64,000 bases of DNA from Aliarcobacter sp. (GTDB lineage: Bacteria > Campylobacterota > Campylobacteria > Campylobacterales > Arcobacteraceae), in NCBI GenBank assembly GCA_028690445.1, contig JAQVBE010000005.1, positions 62,001 to 126,000 on the forward strand, written 5' to 3'. Within the stretch, counting starts at the first letter, position 1, and the number at the start of each line of letters is the position of its first letter. The position numbers and the translations under genes are program-made. Below the pieces are notes generated by a model. It searched no databases, had not been told where the DNA came from, and worked only from the letters and a program-made list of their open reading frames with translations. Below, piece by piece: positions 38,322 to 45,310 of this stretch.

Positions 38322-38772
38322 TTTACTTAAAAAAAACAAATGTGATTTTAAAATACATAAATATGACCATGACCCAGTTTGTACAAATTTTGGTGATGAA
38401 GCTGTTCAAAAACTAGGTCTTGATGCTTCTCAAGTTTATAAAACACTTCTTGTTGAATTAACTCCAAAACAGTTAGTTGTATGTGTTTTGCCTGTGGAAA
38501 ATCAATTAAGTTTAAAAGATGTTGCAACTGCTTTTGATGTAAAAAAAGCAGTAATGGCAAATAAAGATGAAGCGCAAAAAGTTACTGGATATTTGCTTGG
38601 TGGAATTTCACCTTTGGGACAAAAAAAACTTTTAAAAACTGTTTTAGATGAAAGTGTAAATAAATTTGAAACAATTTTTATAAGTGGTGGTAAAAGAGGT
38701 TTGGATATTGAAGTTAAACCTTGTGATTTAGAAAAATTATTAAAAGCAAAAATCCATAAAATCATAAGTTAA
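38305..38772 (+). CDS. ybaK: Cys-tRNA(Pro)/aminoacyl-tRNA deacylase, YbaK/EbsC family
   Basis: Trans-editing enzyme that clears mischarged Cys-tRNA(Pro). YbaK-fold blocks are visible: VYKTLLVEL (with the catalytic Lys region) near residue 45, [16 protein letters not shown] near 96 and [18 protein letters not shown] near 128. Length 155 is standard. Start ATG 38305 lies inside the end of the AlkC-like gene, so the two are coupled. Confidence 0.92.
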   Translation: MTPAIDLLKKNKCDFKIHKYDHDPVCTNFGDEAVQKLGLDASQVYKTLLVELTPKQLVVCVLPVENQLSLKDVATAFDVKKAVMANKDEAQKVTGYLLGGISPLGQKKLLKTVLDESVNKFETIFISGGKRGLDIEVKPCDLEKLLKAKIHKIIS

Positions 38773-38825
38773 CAAAGGCACAATATTTTATTTGTTATAA
38801 TCATCAATAAGATAAAGGAGTTATT

Positions 38826-39035
38826 ATGAGTAAATTAAATAACGGCGAACCTAGTTTAAATAAAATTGATGATTATAATGGTAACGAATCAAAACAAAAA
38901 AGAAATATGGTAAGACTTGTGGTGATTTTTTGTTTAGTTGTTGGTGGGATTTTTACTTATCTAAAAAGTGCTTCTGCACCAAGTGATTATGTAGGAACAC
39001 AAGAAAAATCGGGTATTAATACTACTAGAAATTAA
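38826..39035 (+). CDS. Small single-pass membrane protein
   Basis: The 69-residue protein has a polar, charged N-terminus, one hydrophobic helix (about 28-45, RLVVIFCLVVGGIFTYL) and a Ser/Thr/Gly-rich tail. AAAGGAG precedes the ATG by 6 bp, supporting translation. It is not recognised. It sits 22 bp before the beta-barrel gene and is probably cotranscribed. Confidence 0.65.
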   Translation: MSKLNNGEPSLNKIDDYNGNESKQKRNMVRLVVIFCLVVGGIFTYLKSASAPSDYVGTQEKSGINTTRN

Positions 39036-39057
39036 ATTATTTAAAAGGAAAAATATA

Positions 39058-39540
39058 ATGAAAAAAAGAATTTTAGCAATTACTTTAATTGCTGGTTTAT
39101 CATCGTTACTAAATGCAGAAGGATTTGATACAAAAGTATCAGTTGGTGCAACTGCTGCAAAAATGGATGGTGAAACATACACACAATATGGTATTGGATA
39201 TACATCAAATACAAGATTAGATAGTGGAATTATTTTAGGTTTTGGAAACAGTTTAGCTTATGGTAATGTAAAAAATGGTGTTGAAGCAATTAGTGCTGAT
39301 ATGGATTTAAGAGCTGGGTATGAAATTGCTCAAAATTTAACTGCTTTTGCTATTGGAACAGGTGTTGCTCAAACTGTTGATAATAGTTCTGCTGTTGGTC
39401 TTGGATATGGTGGTTCTTTAGAATATAGACTTACTTCAAATGTATCTTTAGAGGGAAGTTATAAAACTGTAACAATGAATGATTCTCCAAGAGATTATGA
39501 CTATAATACATCAAATCTTGCAATAAAGTTCAACTATTAA
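39058..39540 (+). CDS. Outer-membrane beta-barrel protein (hypothetical)
   Basis: The 160 residues have a signal peptide (about 1-20, ending LNAE). The rest is repeated amphipathic beta strands rich in Gly/Tyr/Ser, and the C-terminus, NLAIKFNY, ends in an aromatic residue as outer-membrane barrels do. It is probably a small eight-stranded barrel. The ligand is unknown. It ends 12 bp before the SagB-like gene. Confidence 0.75.
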   Translation: MKKRILAITLIAGLSSLLNAEGFDTKVSVGATAAKMDGETYTQYGIGYTSNTRLDSGIILGFGNSLAYGNVKNGVEAISADMDLRAGYEIAQNLTAFAIGTGVAQTVDNSSAVGLGYGGSLEYRLTSNVSLEGSYKTVTMNDSPRDYDYNTSNLAIKFNY

Positions 39541-39552
39541 TAGTTGGACTTT

Positions 39553-40854
39553 ATGTTAATAGCTTTAAACAATTATCACCAAAATACAAAACACACATAT
39601 AACTCAATACGAACAAATCCAAATAGGGTAGATTGGAATAATCCTCCAAATAAATTTAAATTTTATTCAAAAGAGTATAAAAGAGTTCATTTAAACTCTT
39701 CAAATCAAAACTATAATTTTTTGTATTTAATTTCTGGAATTAGCGCTAAAAAAAGTTATCCATCTGGTGAATATTATCTAAGAGTTAATCCAAGTGCAGG
39801 AGCTTTATATCCAAATGAAGTCTATTTTCAAGTTAGAAATATAGATGGTTTTGAAGATGGAATTTATCATTTAGAAGTTGGCTCTTCAAGTGTAGTATTA
39901 TTACAAAAAATTGAAAATAATGAAGGAATAGAAAAACTTTTAGAATTATCTTATAGTGTTGATGGTTTTATATTTTTTGTTTCGTCTTTATATTTTAGGT
40001 CATCTTGGAAATACAAAAATAGAGCATTTCGATACTGTTTATTGGATGCTGGGCATTTAATTGGAACTATGGAAGCTAGTTCTTATTTATTTGATAAAGA
40101 TTTTGAAGTGATATATGATTTTTCTAAAGAGAAAGTAAATAGGTTCTTTTCTTTTGATGAAAAAGAATTTTTTACTTCTATTGTAATTGCTGGAAAAGAA
40201 CAACAAAATAAAAAAGTGAGTTTTCCCTTGTCTCTTCCAACTTTAGATGGAGCAAGTTATATAGAAGAAAACATTAGTTTTTTTCAAAAAAATGAATTAG
40301 TTGAAAATGCTTATAAAGAGAGTTTAAAAATCACAGATAAAAAATCTCAAGAAAAAAGTGCTATTTTTAATTTTCAAAAACAAAGATTCCAAGATACTAT
40401 TTTTAAAAGAAGATCAATTAGAGAATTCACTCAACAAAGCATTTCTAAACTTCAATTTGAATCAATAATGGGTGTTGTAAATCAAGCCATAAAAAGTGAT
40501 TGTGATGAGCAAGTTGATATTTTCTATGTTGTAAATAGAGTTGAAAATTTAGTTTTGGGACTTTATAAAAATGGTGAACTTTTAAAAACAGGTGATTTTT
40601 CATCAAAAGCTGGATATTTATGTTTAGAACAGGATTTAGGAAAATCAAGTGCAGTTACTTTTTTCTTAACATCAAAAGGCAAAAATTACCAAGAACTTTA
40701 TCAAAAGGCTGGAATAATTGGACATAGATTATATTTAGCATCAAATTATTTAGATATTGGTTGTACTGGAATAGGAGCTTATTATGATGATGAAGTTTGT
40801 GAATTTATAGAAGAAAATACAATGGTCTTATACGCATTAGCTATTGGAAACTAA
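39553..40854 (+). CDS. SagB/ThcOx-type tandem nitroreductase
   Basis: FMN-dependent oxidoreductase of about 433 residues with two nitroreductase-like halves. The first half carries RVNPSAGALYPNEVYFQV, the SagB family block. The second (about 275-433) restarts with FKRRSIREFTQQSISKLQF. SagB-type enzymes oxidise azolines in thiazole/oxazole peptides, but many stand-alone members have unknown substrates. No YcaO/cyclodehydratase or precursor peptide is nearby. ATG 39553 is preferred over TTG at 39544. It is convergent with the GGDEF/EAL gene. Confidence 0.82.
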   Translation: MLIALNNYHQNTKHTYNSIRTNPNRVDWNNPPNKFKFYSKEYKRVHLNSSNQNYNFLYLISGISAKKSYPSGEYYLRVNPSAGALYPNEVYFQVRNIDGFEDGIYHLEVGSSSVVLLQKIENNEGIEKLLELSYSVDGFIFFVSSLYFRSSWKYKNRAFRYCLLDAGHLIGTMEASSYLFDKDFEVIYDFSKEKVNRFFSFDEKEFFTSIVIAGKEQQNKKVSFPLSLPTLDGASYIEENISFFQKNELVENAYKESLKITDKKSQEKSAIFNFQKQRFQDTIFKRRSIREFTQQSISKLQFESIMGVVNQAIKSDCDEQVDIFYVVNRVENLVLGLYKNGELLKTGDFSSKAGYLCLEQDLGKSSAVTFFLTSKGKNYQELYQKAGIIGHRLYLASNYLDIGCTGIGAYYDDEVCEFIEENTMVLYALAIGN

Positions 40855-40857
40855 AGC

Positions 40858-40881
40858 TTATCTCTTATTCAAAAGAGATAA
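40858..40881. terminator. Hairpin shared by SagB-like and GGDEF/EAL genes
   Basis: TTATCTCTT (40858-40866) pairs with AAGAGATAA (40873-40881). The minus-strand stop (40865-40867) lies inside it, and the plus-strand stop (40852-40854) just before. Confidence 0.6.
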
Positions 40882-43420
40882 ACTTCTCACTTGGTTTTCC
40901 TATATGAAAACCTTGATAATAATCGATTTCAAGTTCATTTAAAATATCAACTATTTCTTCATTTTCTACAAATTCAGCAATTGTTTGAATTTTTAATTCT
41001 TTTGCTAAAGTTACAATACTATTTACAAAAGCTTTATCTTTTATATCTTTATTGATATTAATGATAAAATCTCCATCAATTTTTACATAATCAATAGGAA
41101 ATTTTTTAATATAATGAAATGATGAAAATCCTGAACCAAAATCATCTATGGCAAATTTATAACCATCAGATTTTAAATTATGTACAAATTTTTCTAATAA
41201 AGAGAAGTTTTTTACTGTTTCTCTTTCTGTAATTTCAAATACTATTTTTTCTTTATTTATCTCATATTTTAAAACAAAAGCATTTATTTTGTTTATAAAA
41301 TCTCCTACAATTAAAGATTTTGGAGACAAATTGATAAATAAAATTCCTTCATATTGTGTTCTTTGAATCTCTTTAAAAGCTTTTTCAATAACCATTAGAT
41401 CCATACTATTTATTAGTCCTCGAGCTTCTGCAATTTCTATAAATTCGTAGGCAGAAACTATTTTTCCATCTTGATGAATTCTCATTAGAAGTTCATGAAT
41501 TACTAATTTATTAGATGCAGATGCTGGTTTTATTGGTTGAAAATATGGATAAATCTCATCATTTTCTATTGCTCTAATTAGAAGTGAAGATTTCTCTTGA
41601 TTTGTTTTTAAAATATTAGAAATATCTCTTTCATTTGGGATCTTTATACCATTTTTACCTTCTTCTTTTGCTTGATACATCATATAATCAGCAATTACAA
41701 ACATATCTTTTTGCGATAAAGTATGAATTGGATAAACACAAATTCCAATAGAGATAGTTATTCCAACCCTTGATCCATCAGGTGCAATTAATTTTTCGTC
41801 TTCTATTTTTTTTGAAATTCTATTTGCAACAGTTAATGCTCCATTTTCATCACATTCTGGAAGAATAATTGTAAACTCATCTCCTCCATATCTTGCAACA
41901 ATATCCTCATCTCTTTTTTCTTCTTCAAGGATATTTGCAACCGTTTGTAAAAATTTATCCCCAAAAGCATGACCAAAGTTGTCATTTATTGGTTTAAAAT
42001 TATCGCAATCTATAACCATTAAAGCAAATGGATAGTCATGTCTTGCAGCTCTTTTTATTTCATAACTCATCATGTCATTAAAAACTCTTTGGTTAAATAA
42101 ATCAGTTAAGGGATCACGTGCTGCGTAATATTCCAAATCTTGAGTATATTTATGAATAGCTTTTACAGAACCTACAAGATTTGCCATAGTTGTTAATATT
42201 GAATCAATTACAATATATCTAATGGGATCATTCGAGAATATTGATTGTAAACCAATTCCCACAATTCCTCCAATTTTAGGACTATCTAAAAATAGAGATT
42301 TTGAACGATATTCTACTTCTTCTTCAACTAATTCATTTAAACATCTATTTCTATCTGCAATCACATGTTTTATTGTAAAATCTGTCATTTCTTTGAAATA
42401 ATCAGAATCTTTTATAGTTTTATTTATATATTTTTCAAAAACCATTTTTTGATGTTCTTGTGGCATTCCCAACCAAAAAATATCAACTTCAAATTGGTCC
42501 TCACCAACTCTAAAAATAGTCATTAAAGTGTATGTTTCCATGATTTTATTTATTTCTATTAATAAATCACAAATATATTCTCTCCAATCTTTTACAATAT
42601 CTGAAGTAATAATAAATTTATCCAAAAGTTTTATTTCAAATTCTAATAACTCTTTATCAACGGCAACACCTTTTAATTTATCAGCCATTAAATCAACATT
42701 ATATACGATTTGATTAAACTCTTCAAAATATAAATCAATATTTTTTGAATCAAAAGCTTTGAAATCTTGAACAGAATTTATATTCTGAACTTTGTTATTA
42801 AATAGAGTTAGATTTTTAATAATAGGTTTTGTTGTATATCTTGATGAGAAAAAGGCGAGAAGATAAAATATTGGGACAATAATTAGGAAAAAAACAATAT
42901 ATTGATATTTAGATTCTAAAAAAATAGAATTAAGATTTTGTTTTACCTCTACTACTCCTAGAACATCGCCAACTTCTACATTTAAATGGCAAGATTTACA
43001 GTCTGCTGTTGCTTTTAATGGCAAGATATTTCTTACAATATTATCTTCAAAACCATTAAGTTTTTCTATTTTTCCATTTAAAATATCAACTAATGTTGCA
43101 TCTTTTTCTTTTTCTTGTATTTCACCAAAAAGCTGCTTTACTTTTTCTGATCTATAAATATTGATTTGATAGTTACTTCTTTCAAAATTATCTTCCAAAG
43201 ATTTGGCAAAAATTATAACATCCTCTCTACTCCATCCTTTTCTCATAACTTGATACATTGAAGAAAAGACTTGTTTAGATATTCCTTCTGAGTGTTTTAT
43301 GGCTTCTTTTTTTGTAAAAGTTGTATGTAGATATGTAGTAAAAATAAAACATATTAAAAAAATTAAGGAAACTAATATTATTTGTCTTGAAAATATATAA
43401 TTTTTGAAAGTTTTATTCAT
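40865..43420 (-). CDS. Membrane GGDEF/EAL protein with periplasmic haem-c-type sensor
   Basis: Cyclic-di-GMP enzyme of 851 residues. Membrane helix (about 12-32); periplasmic domain with C141-K-S-C144-H145, a CxxCH covalent-haem motif of the type in Tll0287-like/DUF3365 domains; second helix (about 173-194); a linker/GAF-like region; GGDEF domain with intact GGDEF at 512-516; EAL domain from about 600, with ELL for EAL, FINLSP, EITERE, DDFGSGFSS, VKIDGDF and AEFVEN. Catalytic residues of both domains look intact, so both synthesis and breakdown of c-di-GMP are possible. Haem binding is inferred. The type II truncated haemoglobin gene is directly upstream on the same strand. Confidence 0.9.
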   Translation of the reverse strand: MNKTFKNYIFSRQIILVSLIFLICFIFTTYLHTTFTKKEAIKHSEGISKQVFSSMYQVMRKGWSREDVIIFAKSLEDNFERSNYQINIYRSEKVKQLFGEIQEKEKDATLVDILNGKIEKLNGFEDNIVRNILPLKATADCKSCHLNVEVGDVLGVVEVKQNLNSIFLESKYQYIVFFLIIVPIFYLLAFFSSRYTTKPIIKNLTLFNNKVQNINSVQDFKAFDSKNIDLYFEEFNQIVYNVDLMADKLKGVAVDKELLEFEIKLLDKFIITSDIVKDWREYICDLLIEINKIMETYTLMTIFRVGEDQFEVDIFWLGMPQEHQKMVFEKYINKTIKDSDYFKEMTDFTIKHVIADRNRCLNELVEEEVEYRSKSLFLDSPKIGGIVGIGLQSIFSNDPIRYIVIDSILTTMANLVGSVKAIHKYTQDLEYYAARDPLTDLFNQRVFNDMMSYEIKRAARHDYPFALMVIDCDNFKPINDNFGHAFGDKFLQTVANILEEEKRDEDIVARYGGDEFTIILPECDENGALTVANRISKKIEDEKLIAPDGSRVGITISIGICVYPIHTLSQKDMFVIADYMMYQAKEEGKNGIKIPNERDISNILKTNQEKSSLLIRAIENDEIYPYFQPIKPASASNKLVIHELLMRIHQDGKIVSAYEFIEIAEARGLINSMDLMVIEKAFKEIQRTQYEGILFINLSPKSLIVGDFINKINAFVLKYEINKEKIVFEITERETVKNFSLLEKFVHNLKSDGYKFAIDDFGSGFSSFHYIKKFPIDYVKIDGDFIININKDIKDKAFVNSIVTLAKELKIQTIAEFVENEEIVDILNELEIDYYQGFHIGKPSEKFISFE

Positions 43421-43523
43421 AAAAAATCCTATTAAAGTAAGTCTTAAAATAGTAGCAAAAAAAAGTTAAATTAATATTATTAAATTTAAGAAAGTTGATA
43501 AATTAAGGAGGAAAATAATTATT

Positions 43524-43560
43524 AATTAATAAAAATGGGTATTACCCATTTTTATTAATT
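43524..43560 (-). terminator. Perfect 17-bp terminator hairpin of the truncated haemoglobin gene
   Basis: Positions 43524-43540 pair perfectly with 43544-43560 around a 3-nt loop. On the minus strand the GGGT/ACCC core is followed by a T run. The gene's stop codon (43555-43557) lies inside. It separates this gene from the GGDEF/EAL gene. Confidence 0.82.
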
Positions 43561-43989
43561 TTCTGCTGTGTTAATCATCCAAATTGAAAAAACATCTAAA
43601 TAGTTCCAAAAAGATTGTTTTAAATTATCCGGCATATCAAGTTTTGATAAAACAATAATATAAGATTCAAGCCAAATCTTTCTAGCTTCAGGAGTGATTT
43701 TAAAATCTGCATGTCTTCCTACCATCATAGGAGCACCTCTATTTTTATTAAAATAATCAGGTCCTCCACAAATTTGAATAAAAAAATCAGCTGAGTGTTG
43801 TTTAGCCATTTCAAATCCCTCATCTGTTAGAGGGAATAATCCTTTTATGTTACTAACTCTTAGTAAATCATAATGGTCTGAGATTAGTTTTCTCATACCA
43901 TCTTCACCTAAAAATTGTAAAACTTTTGGATCTGGTTTTACAACAGGTGGTCTTGTTCCTACTAATCCTTGAGATATATTAAATTGCAT
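43555..43989 (-). CDS. Truncated haemoglobin, group II-like
   Basis: Globin of 144 residues. The CGGPDYFNKNRGAPMMVGRHADFKITPEARKIWLESY block holds the proximal His in GRHADF and the typical group II/III 2-on-2 globin pattern. Such proteins bind O2 and NO and handle nitrosative or microaerobic stress. C. jejuni Ctb is a related but group III example. It is transcribed towards the haem-c GGDEF/EAL gene with a strong terminator between. Confidence 0.88.
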   Translation of the reverse strand: MQFNISQGLVGTRPPVVKPDPKVLQFLGEDGMRKLISDHYDLLRVSNIKGLFPLTDEGFEMAKQHSADFFIQICGGPDYFNKNRGAPMMVGRHADFKITPEARKIWLESYIIVLSKLDMPDNLKQSFWNYLDVFSIWMINTAEN

Positions 43990-44128
43990 TTTATTAAACC
44001 TTTAAAAGAAATATTATTTATTTGCATAATTGCAATGACATAATACAATATAATTAATTTTAAAGAGTTTTTAGAATTAAAAAAAGTTTACTATGTTAAA
44101 ATGCCAAAAGAAAAAAGGTTAGGAATTT

Positions 44129-44728
44129 ATGGACAAAAATATTGATGAGATTATTGAGTGTTATAATTGTGGATTATTTATAAAAATACACAATGAAACA
44201 AATAATAAAACTCAAAAATGTCCTAGATGTAATAGCAAAATAAAAGCCCAAAATAGACACTCTTCAGATTCTTTATATTATGCTATTTCTGCACTTTTAT
44301 TATTTGGAATTTTAAATGTTTATCCTATTATTACTTTAAATATAAATGATAATGAACTAAAAGCTACTTTAATTGGAACGGTATCTATTCTTTTAGAACA
44401 AAATTTCTTTTTTGTGGCATTAGTAGTTTTTTTTACTATCATTTTAGCCCCAATATTAAACTCTTTAGTGATTATTTTTGCCTTTATACAAGAAAAAACG
44501 AGAATAAGGCTTTTTACTGATACTTTACTTCATGATAGTTTTCATTTTTTTAAACATTGGGGATTTATTGAGGTTTTTGTAATAAGTATTATAGTTACAT
44601 ATATAAAATTAATAGGAATGGTGAGTTCCACAAAATTTGATATTGGTTTTTATATTATGTTGGCTTATATTTTTTGTTTTTATATGTCAAACAGAAGATT
44701 TGTAGGCGAAAGTGTATTTGGTGAATAA
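44129..44728 (+). CDS. LetA/PqiA family membrane protein, first half
   Basis: The 199 residues open with a zinc-ribbon-like pair (CYNC...CPRC, about 10-34), followed by four membrane helices. Together with the next gene it matches the two homologous halves of PqiA/LetA (YebS, about 420 residues), the inner-membrane partner of an MCE tunnel moving lipids between membranes. Here the halves are separate genes; TAA is followed immediately by the next ATG. Confidence 0.88.
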   Translation: MDKNIDEIIECYNCGLFIKIHNETNNKTQKCPRCNSKIKAQNRHSSDSLYYAISALLLFGILNVYPIITLNINDNELKATLIGTVSILLEQNFFFVALVVFFTIILAPILNSLVIIFAFIQEKTRIRLFTDTLLHDSFHFFKHWGFIEVFVISIIVTYIKLIGMVSSTKFDIGFYIMLAYIFCFYMSNRRFVGESVFGE

Positions 44729-45310
44729 ATGGTTTTAATATCTTGTAAAAATTGTCATAAAATGTATGAAAAAGAGAATTATAATGATTTTATTTGTACT
44801 AGATGTAATCATAAGGTACGAAAACGAATAAAACACTCTTTACAAGTTTCTCTTGCACTTACTATTTGTGCAATATTACTTTATATTCCAGCTATGATTT
44901 ATCCAATCATGGAAGTTACAACCCTTGGAGTAAAGGTTGAAAGTACAATTTTAGAAGGTGTTATTAGCTTTTTAAATATGGAAAGTTATTTTATTGCAAT
45001 TGTGATTTTTACTGCAAGTGTTGTGATTCCTATGATTAAACTTATTGGTTTACTTTTTATTTTTATAAGTTTAAAAATAAATGTAAAAATGCAAAATAAT
45101 AGAAAAATATTAATATTTAAATTTATCGAAGCTATTGGGAAATGGTCAATGATTGATATTTATGTGGTTGCATTATTAGCATCAATTGTGCAACTTGATG
45201 AGATTTTTAATATAAAAGGAGGAATTGCTGCGACCTCTTTTGCCTTAATGGTAATAGTAACAATGATAGCAGCAAATAGATTTGATACAAGGATTATTTG
45301 GGATGAGTAA
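44729..45310 (+). CDS. LetA/PqiA family membrane protein, second half
   Basis: 193 residues, again starting with a zinc ribbon (CKNC...CTRC) then four helices, with the conserved YPIMEV, IPMIKLIGL and KWSMIDIYVVALLASIVQL blocks of the PqiA family. Homologous to the previous gene, so LetA is split in two. It overlaps the letB start by 8 bp, indicating coupling and a shared complex. Confidence 0.9.
   Translation: MVLISCKNCHKMYEKENYNDFICTRCNHKVRKRIKHSLQVSLALTICAILLYIPAMIYPIMEVTTLGVKVESTILEGVISFLNMESYFIAIVIFTASVVIPMIKLIGLLFIFISLKINVKMQNNRKILIFKFIEAIGKWSMIDIYVVALLASIVQLDEIFNIKGGIAATSFALMVIVTMIAANRFDTRIIWDE

Noticed and set aside
38826-40854. Thiazole/oxazole-modified peptide (TOMM) cluster around the SagB-like gene
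   Set aside because: No YcaO cyclodehydratase, no SagC-like partner and no Cys/Ser/Thr-rich precursor core; the 69-residue protein is a membrane protein.
42112-42122. CACGTG core as a possible parS site (also near 56424)
   Set aside because: Only the central hexamer matches the parS consensus; flanks do not form the GTTTCAC/GTGAAAC palindrome, and both lie inside genes far from parAB.
43504-43510. Strong AAGGAGG ribosome site on the plus strand
   Set aside because: No start codon at useful spacing; the only nearby ATG gives a seven-codon frame inside a terminator hairpin.
44129-45310. Frameshift or nonsense split of a single LetA/PqiA gene
   Set aside because: Each half has its own zinc ribbon and membrane set, and the second starts with ATG immediately after TAA; this is a natural two-gene arrangement, not a lesion.
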